Source of the DNA: Ecdyonurus torrentis
Taxonomy: Eukaryota; Arthropoda; Insecta; Ephemeroptera; Heptageniidae
Assembly: GCA_949318235.1 (NCBI GenBank)
Contig: OX439131.1
Span: forward strand, 5,970,579-6,034,578
Reading direction: 5' to 3'
Length of the DNA: 64,000 bases
Shown here piece by piece: positions 12,092 to 24,535 of this stretch. The notes under the pieces were generated by a model that saw only the letters and a program-made list of their open reading frames with translations, did not search any database and was not told the DNA's origin. The translations under genes and the position numbers were made by a program. How positions within the stretch are numbered: the first letter of the stretch is position 1; each line of letters begins with the position of its first letter.

Positions 12092-12405
12092 TTAAAAAGG
12101 CGTAGAACACCTTGAACAAAAAAGTTGCGTAATATCCTAACAAACCTGAAAATCAACGTTGATTTGGCAGGAGTAATTTATTTCCAATTTATTTTCCATT
12201 CACAAAATGCCGCTGCCGATCACTGACGTCACAGCTCGCCTGGTCCACATGCAATCGGGCGAGCTGTGACGTCAGTGACAGGCAGCGGCATTTTGTGAAT
12301 GGAAAATAAAATAGAAATCAATGACTTCGGCCAAATCAACGTTGATTTTCAGGTTTGTTAGGATATTACGCAACTTTTTTTGTTGAAGGTGTTCTACGCC
12401 TTTAA
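12092..12405. mobile_element. Foldback MITE family 3, copy A (near-perfect palindrome)
   Basis: A 314-bp inverted repeat with TTAA at both outer edges (12092-12095 and 12402-12405). Arms of about 140 bp run from AAAGGCGTAGAACACCTTG through GTAATATCCTAACAAACCTG and ATCAACGTTGATTT to a GCCGCTGCC block. The centre carries opposed TGACGTCACAGCTCGCC and GGCGAGCTGTGACGTCA about a short loop (CTGGTCCACATGCAATC). There is no coding capacity. A diverged copy lies at 41274-41581 and a partial one at 41019-41215. Transcribed, it would form a long hairpin. Confidence 0.88.
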
Positions 12406-12704
12406 AGTAGTAAACTGTACTGAAGTGGCTATGTTTTCAAATATTAAAATGACAATTTATTATTTTGCTTATATTATGTAACGAGAGAATAGACTTTCAA
12501 CAAAAATTTTGTCACTAGTAGTTTGAAATGAAAAAGAAAAAAAAATGTGTTACGAGTAGTGAGAGTTGTTATGTAAATCGTCGATATAACCTTTTAAATT
12601 TTTGTTAACCTCATTTAAAATAAACATTAATAATAATACTTAAAATTAAAATGCTGCAAAATTTGTTAAAATTAATACTTTAATGCTTTAGTATGGTCAA
12701 ACTG

Positions 12705-12743
<39 letters not shown>

Positions 12744-13263
12744 ATCTGACTTAAAATAAAGCATGCATTTAATTATAAAAAGGCTTTTTAATTTATAAAA
12801 AGCTTTTTACAAAATTTGAACCATTGTTATTATTAAAAACGATTTTCAGTATGATGAAACAATAAATAATAATAAAGCAACAATATAAACAACGCTGCTT
12901 TCGGACAATAATTATTCTTATACAATATATAAACATAGCCTTTCGCAATATCTGTGAACACCAAACATATTTATGTCGTATTATAAATCATGCATATGTG
13001 TAGAAAATATATTTTTTAGGGTATAAAAAAAAATTAATTTAAATTTTATATATATAAAAAAAAAGAAAAAAAGAAAGTAGATACTCTGTATTTGAAGCGA
13101 AAGAGTTAAAAAAAATTATTACGTTCCAATAACAATAAGGGGATAGGTTTTCAAATGAGACGCTTGGCAGGTCATTTATAAAGTTTGCTACCCCCCCATA
13201 AAATCGACACTAACTCTCGGTGCGAATTGGTTTGCGGCCAAACAAACGATGTGCGAGAGGAGT

Positions 13264-13264
<1 letters not shown>
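12406..13264. other. AT-rich stretch with a (TA)n tract
   Basis: A pure (AT)n lies at about 12708-12737. Only a C run near 13191-13197 stands out besides this. Confidence 0.6.

Positions 13265-13331
<67 letters not shown>
13265..13331. repeat. (GA)n microsatellite
   Basis: A pure GA tract of about 67 bp set in a GC-richer patch (13195-13390). Confidence 0.97.
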
Positions 13332-13333
<2 letters not shown>

Positions 13334-13476
13334 CACGGGTTCGTCGGAGTAACTGGCTTATTGGTCCATACGGCCCTACTCCACGTTAAAACCTATATAA
13401 TATACGAAATACCTAAACTAAAATATCTAACAATGTATGAATACCTATACACCTTTTTAACTATAAAAATCAAATA

Positions 13477-13480
<4 letters not shown>

Positions 13481-13552
<72 letters not shown>
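13481..13552. repeat. (TA)n microsatellite
   Basis: A pure TA tract of about 72 bp. Confidence 0.97.
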
Positions 13553-13557
<5 letters not shown>

Positions 13558-14089
13558 CTATTCATTTTATATATATGAAAAGTTTAGTTTTATTCTGTCA
13601 GTAAGCCCCTTTTCATTACATTTCTTTGGTTTTAATACACAATATATTTATATTAAAAGAGATCAGATCAAAACTTTTTTAAATATATTTATATACACAC
13701 ATATAAATATAAATCACAAGCGGAGATGAAAGTTATATTGTGGTTTTTAGCTTCTTTCTATTTTTTTCTTCTTTTTTTTAAACAAAAGACGACAGAGAAA
13801 AAATACAAGGAAAAAAAGAGAGTAAAATTTGTTGTTTTCTACTGCTTGAAAACATTTCATTTTGAAGTCTTTGGTATTATAAGAAAATAAGAAGAAGAAA
13901 AAAAAGAAGAAGCAATATTGCATGTTTGTTGAAACCATGCGGGATCATACCCTCCCACTATGTACTCTATGCCTAGGGCTCTAGTGGGGACGCTATTTAT
14001 TGCAATGTTTCTCTATAGCTACCATAGACGCCATGTCCGGGTGGGACGTTTGTAGCGACAGATTGTAAGCCACATTCCCAACTATATTC

Positions 14090-14092
<3 letters not shown>

Positions 14093-14141
<49 letters not shown>
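14093..14141. repeat. (TC)n microsatellite
   Basis: A pure TC tract of about 49 bp, opposed to the GA tract at 14441-14504. Confidence 0.97.
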
Positions 14142-14148
<7 letters not shown>

Positions 14149-14190
14149 CCATATAATCCAAAACTAGTAGCAAACTCACACTCTATGTCT

Positions 14191-14327
<137 letters not shown>

Positions 14328-14440
14328 AACATATATTATATAAAATAGAAAGAGAAGCGAGAAAGACAGAATTGAATTTTGTGACTTGAATGTCATGTAA
14401 TGCATAGTAACCAAGTGTAACAACGACACTTCCTATGAAA

Positions 14441-14454
14441 GAGAGAGAGAGAAA

Positions 14455-14504
<50 letters not shown>
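14441..14504. repeat. (GA)n microsatellite
   Basis: About 64 bp of GA with one AAA and one GT interruption near 14452-14460. Confidence 0.96.
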
Positions 14505-14506
<2 letters not shown>

Positions 14507-14929
14507 CCCTCTCCCTACTCAAACTTGTATAAAACTAACTGATTTGCATTCAAAAAATACTTACAATCGTAAAGTAAATGAAGTAAAAATATAAAATAGT
14601 TTTTCTCTTTCTTTTCTTTCCATATACTTCTTGCGCTTGTTAAAACTTATATCCATTGATTTTTTTTTGTTCTCTTTTGATATTATACAAGAGTAAAAAT
14701 CATTATTATTTAAATTGTAGTGATGTCTTTGTGTTCTACTTAAACTTTTATTATTATTGAATCTCTGTACATCTATATATATATAAACACAGTACTATTA
14801 TAATGCTCTGCTTTTATAAAGCACTTAAAATAATATAATTTTATATAATATTGTGTTGTTTTCTATGTTTTCTACACTAAAGCTATACAATAATAATTGT
14901 GATGTTATGAACGGTTTTTGTTTCTTAAC

Positions 14930-14934
<5 letters not shown>

Positions 14935-15011
<77 letters not shown>
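14935..15011. repeat. (AT)n microsatellite
   Basis: A pure AT tract of about 77 bp. Confidence 0.97.
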
Positions 15012-15013
<2 letters not shown>

Positions 15014-16025
15014 ACTTTTTTATTTTTATTTTACTGTGTTGAAATAGAAATACTTTACAAATTATCAAACTATTATTTCAGTAAAATTTAATGTGTAATA
15101 TAAAATGATATATTATGCTTGTATTGCAAATTGCATTTCATAACTTTTTAATATTCTTTAAAATTGAAGTAATATTTTTGATATAACGATGTGCTTTTTT
15201 ATTGTAAGGTTATGGATACATAAAATAATATTGTGAATTTTATTGTTTTTATATCATGGTATAAATAATAATACTTTGGAATGATGTAAATAATTATGCT
15301 ATTCAACATATTTATTATACTGAGTACTAAAATTATTATTTAATATTGTAGAAATTGTGTTGTTATGATTGAATGTTTTTTAAATCACGTTAGCGTAATT
15401 ATTGCATATTATGTCATTATGTACCGTAGATATAGTGAAATATAGATTACCTATGGTTGCGCAGCTTCAATTTAAGTTTCACAGGCTACTCAGATTTGCG
15501 TGTAATTAAAATATACTATATGGGAATCGTCATGATAATAAAATACAATAATGTATTTTTGATTGTATTTGTTTTTGTGTAAAAAAAAAAGGTACAAAAA
15601 CGTCCAACTATTTTAATATTTAAAATTAATAAATTGAAATATTTTGCTAATTGCATAGCTAAAAAAAATAAGAGAAAACAATTTATAGTTACTTACGTAT
15701 TTATAATTAAGTAGCAATAAAATAAAAAAACTCTATGTTTAAAATCAAGTTGAGATTTAAACTTTCCGAAGTAAAATCCATCGTAGAAGTCTCCTCATAA
15801 ATCTGCGCTTATCTCCACTGACTTGAGTTTCCTTACATAGAGAAAAAATCGTTATATTTCTACGAACTTTATGTCGAAGTTTAAAAAATATGAAAACATT
15901 ATTCATATACAACAACTTAAATTATTTTCTTAATCATCCCTGATAAAAAATACTGCTTTGCAGAGAGTTAAAATTAATTTATAATTCAATAATGTCAATG
16001 CATATTGCTTTTTATTAAATTTCTC

Positions 16026-16061
<36 letters not shown>

Positions 16062-16135
16062 ATTAAATCGAAACATATTATGATTAAAAGGATTTTCATT
16101 TTGCGCTGAGTGAGATGTAATTTTATGTAGCGTTG
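15012..16135. other. AT-rich non-coding stretch
   Basis: Holds a 28-bp T run at 16029-16056 and nothing else recognisable. Confidence 0.5.
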
Positions 16136-16280
16136 TGAAATGAGAACTATACAGAGAGAGTAAGCGTGGTTGATGTATTAAGCGTTGGACTTATGCAGCA
16201 GTAGTACAGCAGCAGCGATTGTAATTTCTCGTTTATTACTGCAGCAATTACTCAAACTCTCGGTTCATTTCCATCCAGGC

Positions 16281-17296
<1,016 letters not shown>

Positions 17297-17363
<67 letters not shown>
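17297..17363. repeat. (TC)n microsatellite
   Basis: About 67 bp of TC with one TTT interruption near its right end. Confidence 0.96.
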
Positions 17364-17583
17364 GGCAAAAGCTTTTTGCTACAATTCATTACTTTTTAGC
17401 CTTTGGTAACAACTGAAAATAAATTACACGCGTTTGACATTGATTTTTTGTACGTGTTTGCTATTTTAATAAAAACCACACTGACGGGATAAGTTTTTCT
17501 ACTTTTTCAAAAGCTAAACAATATAAAAAAAAAAGAGATACGCTAATAATATATATCTATCTAAAGACATCACATTATAATGT

Positions 17584-17588
<5 letters not shown>

Positions 17589-17669
<81 letters not shown>
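17589..17669. repeat. (TA)n microsatellite
   Basis: A pure TA tract of about 81 bp. Confidence 0.97.
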
Positions 17670-17672
<3 letters not shown>

Positions 17673-18735
17673 CTTTTATTTATCACGACTCTCCTCTCTT
17701 ATTTATTATCTTTGTAACATTATACAGAAATAAGAGCAACAAAATATTACCATCTTAAAATGACTTTCAAAGATTTTATAATTTAAAATAACTATTAATT
17801 TTGTTGAATTGTATATAAAAGCAAAACTATACAAACCGTAAGCGTTTTTTAAGCGTATGCTATTAAACTCTATGCAAGATAAATTTTATCAATTTTGAAA
17901 TGTAAGCATTTGGTAGCAATTTATATCATAATTTTATAATACAGAATTTTAGTCAGTCAAAAAATTGTTCACCAGATTTTTTTTTTTTCTTTTTTTTTTT
18001 TTTTACATAGTTCAAATTTACTAATTTAAAGTTTTTAAGTCACGGGCACACAAAATCAGAATCAAATTACGTTATTACTTTTATTTCATTTAATTCTGAA
18101 AAATTTGATAGGACAGCCACATTATTCTGACATTTTTATATACAAGACAAAAGAAAAAGAAAAAGACCTTTATATTATACTATAATAGTATTATATAGTA
18201 TGCATTTTAAAATAAATTCTTATATAGATAATGATAAATAAGTTTTAAAATTACTAAAGTTTTCTATCAACATTTTGGCTGTAAAGTAAACATTTAAACT
18301 CATACAAAAAATCTCCCCTTTCTATGTAATTTAATGGCTACCTATTGACCTTTTTTTATTATTATTTTTTTTAAGCAAAGACACTCTAATGACTAAAAAT
18401 TATGAAGAAGTAGAGATTTATCAAGTTGCTCTTAAGTCTACAAAGTTTTTAAGTGACTTTCAAGCTTCATTATTCTCATCAATGAGTTGGAGCAGGAGGT
18501 TATTAATTTTATAACATAAAACTTTATTGTGAGCTCTATAAGAATTACAACAGAAAAGATACTGTTTTTTATTAACTTCTTTTCTAAGACTTTTTTTTTT
18601 GTCAATTATTTTTAATTACCCCAAAAAAATAATAACTTTATTGCTCTATATGTTTACATGTGAATTATAATAACTATATTGATAATTAAATTTTTATTTA
18701 ACATATTTATTATTGAAGTAATGGGAAATGTAAAT

Positions 18736-18739
<4 letters not shown>
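17670..18739. other. AT-rich non-coding stretch
   Basis: Contains a T-rich run at 17980-18004. No gene or repeat family was recognised. Confidence 0.5.

Positions 18740-18791
<52 letters not shown>
18740..18791. repeat. (CT)n microsatellite
   Basis: A pure CT tract of about 52 bp. Confidence 0.97.
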
Positions 18792-18798
<7 letters not shown>

Positions 18799-20340
18799 GT
18801 TTCTTTGAATATATACAAATTTGTTAAAAAGAGGCAATAACTATTTGCTTTGTAAAGAAGAACCATAATCATTTAATGCAGATGTGTATTTTCCTTTTTT
18901 CCTTTTGTTCATTTCCTTTCTTTTTTTATTATTACACCACAAAAAATGACAATTCACTACAAAACAGCTAATTATTATTATAAATTTCATTTATAACAAC
19001 GTGTGAGTAAATTTTGCATAATTATTTATGAATTTATGTCCATGGACATATGTCTGCGTAACTGAAGTTTTTTAGTCACCACATATATGTTTTATTTTTG
19101 TCTGTGCAAATTATCATGATAATTTATTTATTTTCATGTATTAGTTTTTCAATACGATTTCTCCATATTAAAAGCTATAGTTTTATTGTTTCTGAATTAA
19201 TATAGTCATATTTTATTCTAAAGAGCTTTACAGAGAGATTTCTTTTTCTTATTTGTTTATAACGGAACACTAATTTCTTTCTATTTTTTTGTTTTCAATA
19301 TGCTTTGTATTTATTTATATTTATATATTTTACAATTAATGTTAAAGTTAGCTTACTTTGTAGAGTAATAATTACGTAATTCAATTTATAGTTTTTTTTA
19401 CAATTATTATTATTATTTCAATTTCTAGAAAAAAAACCCTGATATAAATAATATCCACATTGACAATGTAACTAAGTATGAAATTGCAATAAAGTATTAC
19501 ATGGAGAAGAACGGTTTGATAACAATAGACAATGAATAAAATTGCTGCTCTTTTGTATATTATATATATAGCTAAGCAATGTTCATGCAGTACAAAGACG
19601 ATGGTATAAGTATAATAAAAAAATTGATATAAGAGAAAAGTTGCAAGTTTCAAACTTTTTTGTAAGACTGATTTGTATAAAAAGACTTGAATATCAAAGA
19701 ACATCATAAGAAGTCGCGATGCAATTTAATGAAAAATCATGATACTTCTGTATATAATCCAGCAATCTTATAAAAAAAAATCAATCTCTCAATTCATGCA
19801 AAAATGAGACATTTTTTTCCTTTTCCTGTAATTTCAATGCATTGTTATAAATTTTATCATAAAGCAATATTTTCTGTACTGTAAATTTCAAAACTTATAC
19901 AAACTATAAAACAAAAAATATAATACGAAATCAATATTATATAATGTACGCCGAGAATAAGAGATAATGCAATTTTTATTTTGTATTATTTTACATAAAA
20001 AAAAAAAAAAAAATGCGTATTTTACTGTAGATAATCTGCTTATTCTGTTCATTTAACTTTGTGACTAATATTTACAGAAAAATTCAATCTGCACACGACA
20101 AACAATGAGTCTAAAATCATTGACAAATATTTGAACAGTAAAATCCCCAATTTCTATTTGAATCATCTGGAAAAAAAAATTGCTGATGCAAAGAAAATTT
20201 TAAATGAATTCAAAAAAACGATTCAATTTATATTTAATGTATACTGTATTTATAAAAAGGTTGCTATTTAAGGATTAACGATTTGATTAATTGCTAGTAG
20301 AGATATTTAATTAAATTTGCGTATAAAAAAGTTGTTAATA
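18792..20340. other. AT-rich non-coding stretch
   Basis: A minus-strand open frame of 108 codons (19381-19707) is dominated by Ile, Tyr, Phe and Leu, as expected of AT-rich chance sequence, and is not called. No other feature. Confidence 0.5.
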
Positions 20341-20403
20341 CTATGGTAATGATATTAGCTTAGAAGAGAAGTGTTTGTGTGAATAAAAGAGCATGGTACT
20401 TAC

Positions 20404-20720
20404 ATGACGCGTGGTGAAGAGCGGCACTAGAAAGAAGAGAGACTCTGGCGACGTTACGTCTGGCACGAGCGGCGGAGAGAAAGCAAGTAGTCGAGAGTAA
20501 GAGAAACAGAGATAGAGAGAGCGAGTGAACAAGAGAGGAAGATGACACGGAGTTGCGAGGCTGTGTGCTCGACAGTGGCGGCAAGTGTGACGCCTCCGCC
20601 TGCCAAGCATACACGGCGCGGGACCGTACTTCAGTACCCCGCCATGCGCACTCACTCCCACATCTAGCCATTGATTCCCCCCACTCTGACTACTTTTTGA
20701 CTGACTAGGAGGACCCACTT
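20404..20720 (-). promoter_or_regulatory. Candidate first exon / 5' UTR with promoter, minus strand
   Basis: This is one of the most GC- and CpG-rich patches of the window (roughly 20400-20720), with clusters such as GGCACGAGCGGCGGAG. Read on the minus strand it ends at a consensus splice donor, CAT|GTAAGTACC (GTAAGT at 20398-20403). A second donor-like GTAAGTATT lies upstream at 20864-20869, and an AT-rich TATA-like word lies near 20780-20795. Open frames of 103-125 codons cross the patch but run through the donor and look compositional. The pattern fits a 5' UTR exon just downstream of a promoter. Which gene it starts is unknown; the candidate exons at 7.75-8.58 kb share its strand. Confidence 0.4.
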
Positions 20721-20863
20721 CTTCTTCTCCTCCTGTTGCTTCATCTTTTGGACAATACGATTAGAGCATGCGGATCACAAAAATATATTTGTCAACCCCA
20801 TGGGCAAGGGGGAAGAATCGCATAGAGAAATAAAATAAAAAAGAAAAGTAAACAGAAAAAAAT

Positions 20864-20869
20864 ACTTAC
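20864..20869 (-). other. Consensus splice donor, minus strand
   Basis: Minus-strand reading gives AC|GTAAGTATT. It could belong to an alternative first exon upstream of the 20404-20720 island. Confidence 0.3.
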
Positions 20870-21800
20870 GTATTACGAGAGACGTTTAGAAAAGGACAAC
20901 AAATTATTATGACTTGTTGACATGCTTGTTTGATGATGTGGAATAATAATTTCATTTTTTTTTGTACTGACACACGTCATCAGCTTTGACATGAGTTTTT
21001 CAATGACAAATATTAAAGTTATAGATTTTAAACATGGTATGTATATATTATCTGCTAAAAATTAGCACTGTAATTGCATAGTAACCCCCCCCCCCACCGT
21101 TTTTTTTTTAACTAATTTTTGGTACTCAACTTAAAAAAATCTAAATACCACGTTCCCTAGCACTGATTATAGTTATATTAAAAAGAAATATAAATAAGGC
21201 ATGCAACTACTGCATCATCCAAAAGTATGAAAGGAGTATACTTTTAACGTGACAACGAATCTCTTACACAGAGATTCCAAAAAATATAAAAAAAAGTGTA
21301 AATGTATGTTGTTGACGTTACAAAGACGTTATTGCCTCTAAAATATGGGTGACACGTCAATGTCCATGATTGTGACATATTTTCTCCCTTTTTATACTTC
21401 TAGACGACATTTAGAAAATGGTTAAGCAAAATATCATGTATTTCTTTTTATGACTACACCAAAAAATCTTATACAAATGTTTGTATTAAAAAATAAATTT
21501 ATCAAAATCCTTGACGATCTGTGTCAACTACATTGCATAATTTGCTTTTTATTGCTGTTTGCGTATACGTTAATTTTGTATTATTATTATTTCACGTATC
21601 TAATTATCTTTACATTTTCATTCATTGCCCTGAATATTAATGTAATTTGATAAATGTGCTTGTAATAGATAATAAAATATTAGTTTTCAACATTGATCAT
21701 ATAACTCCTAAAATTTATATTATAAAATTACAATTCCTTCCACTAAGAGTTAGAGTGTTTAACTTTCTAATACTGATAAGACAAATCTAGTTTATATAAG
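20870..21800. other. AT-rich stretch with a C homopolymer
   Basis: A C run of about 12 bases lies near 21086-21097, followed by T9. Nothing else recognisable. Confidence 0.5.
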
Positions 21801-21809
21801 GCAGGCACA

Positions 21810-21845
21810 CTCATACATATATACATACATACATACATACACATT
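21810..21845. repeat. (CATA)n tetranucleotide repeat
   Basis: About five CATA units with flanking variants. Confidence 0.85.
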
Positions 21846-21954
21846 CATATACATACACAGCTCAAGAAATTTCACCCTATACTAAAAGTTTAACCCTTCA
21901 CCGCACTTTCTTTACCCCACCTAACTCCCAAGCAATTCTTAATATATAAGTTCT

Positions 21955-22160
21955 GATATATCGGCCACGCAGTAGCAGAAGCAGCGGCAGCACACACAGT
22001 AAATGCGGTGTCAGCAATCGCACACTCTGCCAGATATGCAGGGGGCAATCAGCTAAAGAGAGGGTGGGTGGGTGGGTGGAAGTATAACAACCCCTTTCAC
22101 CCGCATGTGTTCAAACACATTGCTCGACATAAGGGTACAAATTTCGCGCTGAATTGTTTT
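21955..22160. other. GC-richer island with (GGGT)n
   Basis: Sequence of clearly higher GC than its surroundings, with CAGCGGCAGCAC-type words and a GGGTGGGTGGGTGGGTGG tract (22061-22080) that could form a G-quadruplex on the plus strand. A 60-codon open frame crosses it without recognisable motifs. It may be an untranslated exon or regulatory element. Confidence 0.35.
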
Positions 22161-22189
22161 TTATTCTCCTTTATGATTTCTATAAAATA

Positions 22190-23165
22190 ACTGACATAAA
22201 AGTGTTGACGATTGATAAAATATTAGGTTTTATCGCGTTATAATAAATATGTAATTTTCATAATATTCTGTCAATTTTTTATTGAAATATTGTACATAAC
22301 AAATGGATGAGATTTTGAAAGCTTTAATTTCTTTTGTTTTTGTTTATTTATATATATATAAACCCACTTTTTTACAAGCCATACAAGAGTGTAGTTTTCA
22401 TTTTGCTCTCTAAGTTTAGATTTCTTACTTATTATAATATATAACTCAAAACATTTAAAGAGATTTTATTCTATAATGTTTTACAGTGAAAATAACCAAT
22501 TAACTAAAGAGTATAGTTTTTCCCTTGCTGTTTTATTGATAAAGCTGTTTGTAAATAGCGATATAAATTAAAAGTTTGTATTTTAATTACTTGTGTATTA
22601 ATATTTAAAGCTACCATATGGGACAATTTTTTATTTCCTACAGTAATACAATAAATTCAGACTTTTATTATAGCATATGAATTCCTAATGGCTGTTAATA
22701 GAGTTCATATACCAAGATTTCGCATAACAAATCCTAAATTATAGCTTAATTCATATTAGGTAGGTTTTATTTTCTTTAAGATAAAGTTTAGGGACTATGT
22801 GTAAGAGAAAGTATGTTTTCAAATTAATACTAGGATTTAATTAATTATAACTTAGAAAATCAGTTTATTTTACTTTAAAAAAAAATGAAAACAATTTATT
22901 ACAGCATTTTAGAATTATATTATAATATTATTAAAAAAACTTAATATAATAAATGAACTCTTTTTTTTAATAATAAATATATAAAGATTATATAGAATTG
23001 ACACGTAAGTTAAAAATTATCAATTCATTGAGAGTGAAAGCAGATGCTTTGTCGTGTCACGTGCTGCCACAACAATATAAATAGAAATTTATTACTAGTT
23101 TTATAAAGTCTTAATAATATACGTTGCTCTGCTCTTCTCGCTCGTATATCGCAAAATGAAAAAGT

Positions 23166-23168
<3 letters not shown>
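22190..23168. other. AT-rich non-coding stretch
   Basis: Nothing recognised. Confidence 0.5.

Positions 23169-23221
<53 letters not shown>
23169..23221. repeat. (AG)n microsatellite
   Basis: A pure AG tract of about 53 bp. Confidence 0.97.
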
Positions 23222-23223
<2 letters not shown>

Positions 23224-23937
23224 CAATGTCAACAATAAGTTTTTCTCATATAAAATGTCATCACAGCTTCAGCAAGTAATAACAAGAAGTAAAAATAAGT
23301 AAAAAAAAAAAAGTAATATCCATGTTTATTATTATTATAACTAACACATAAAATTATATGACTTTTTTTAATAAACAAACAAAACATCAGTTTAATAAAG
23401 TTATTATTATAGCCACAAAGCTGATTATAATGAAACCAATTAGCATAGTAAATCAACTTAACTGTATATAGCTTGACTGTATTATTTATATCATTAGACG
23501 ATCATGTTAATACGTAATTCAATAAAAAACATTAAATTCAATACTAATTTTTATTAAATCATTATTGAAATATTTATTTTGTAAATATTTTCTTTTCCGA
23601 TTTGTATTACACGAGTTTAATATATATAAACATGTATATAAACATAGTAAATACTGTATATTATGAAGATACATTTTTTTATTTTAACTATTCTATTTAT
23701 GATACAGTTGTAATAAATTTATAGTTTTGTATTGCAAGATCAGTTTGTCTTTAAATTTTTCTTCATTTCTAATAAAGTTGCTTTATTTCAAGGCTAATTA
23801 CAGTTATTATTATGAGAAAAATAATCACAGTCTTCAAACAATAGATTTCTTTTAACGAACTGTAATAAACAAATCATTATTCTGGAATTGAATTAAGTAG
23901 AAAAATGTGTTATTTTCTTTTCATAATAGCTCGTTCT
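23222..23937. other. AT-rich non-coding stretch
   Basis: Nothing recognised. Confidence 0.5.
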
Positions 23938-24142
23938 ATAAACTACACACAAATATTTAGCCAGCTTCGAAAATGTTCTTTTATTAAAAACAGCTGTATA
24001 TGACGTCGTTACCTGTTTACTACGTTTATACATATGGTTGATCATTGTTATTTCTTCTTTTAGAACTTCGAACTTGATAAAAATTAAAGAAACTCACAAA
24101 AAAAAGTTCCATACGAAACATGCGACTCACTTTTATCGGCTC

Positions 24143-24173
<31 letters not shown>

Positions 24174-24251
24174 TCAACCAATGAACGTGTCTTATTTTGT
24201 TGGTCAGCCAATCATTGGTATTGAGATTCACTTTACTTTACAGAACGAGCT
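23938..24251 (-). mobile_element. MITE family 2, copy 2 (inverted relative to 4921)
   Basis: Reads AGCTCGTTCTATAAA at the left and ends TTTACAGAACGAGCT, with a TA dinucleotide available at each edge (23937-23938 and 24251-24252). It aligns end to end with the reverse complement of 4921-5227. It carries a 29-base A run (24143-24171) where the first copy has a run of only six, so the homopolymer grew after the copies separated. Confidence 0.85.
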
Positions 24252-24455
24252 AATATGTTTATATATTTTTTTTTTTACATAATATTATTATTTCTTTACT
24301 TTAATGCATTTTATCCTAAGTTGCCGCGTACCGCACAACAGAAATACCCAACTGGTTGCATACTTTACAGGCGATCAGGTAAAGCACACTTCACTTCAAC
24401 ATAAATAGGAAAATCAAATGCAATGTAATATCGCAAAGTAATAAAATTTAATAAT

Positions 24456-24460
<5 letters not shown>

Positions 24461-24532
<72 letters not shown>
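24461..24532. repeat. (GA)n microsatellite
   Basis: A pure GA tract of about 72 bp. Confidence 0.97.

Positions 24533-24535
<3 letters not shown>

Noticed and set aside
19381..19707. 108-codon minus-strand frame, hydrophobic
   Set aside because: Ile, Tyr, Phe and Leu bias expected from AT-rich DNA; no splice sites, motifs or recognised family.
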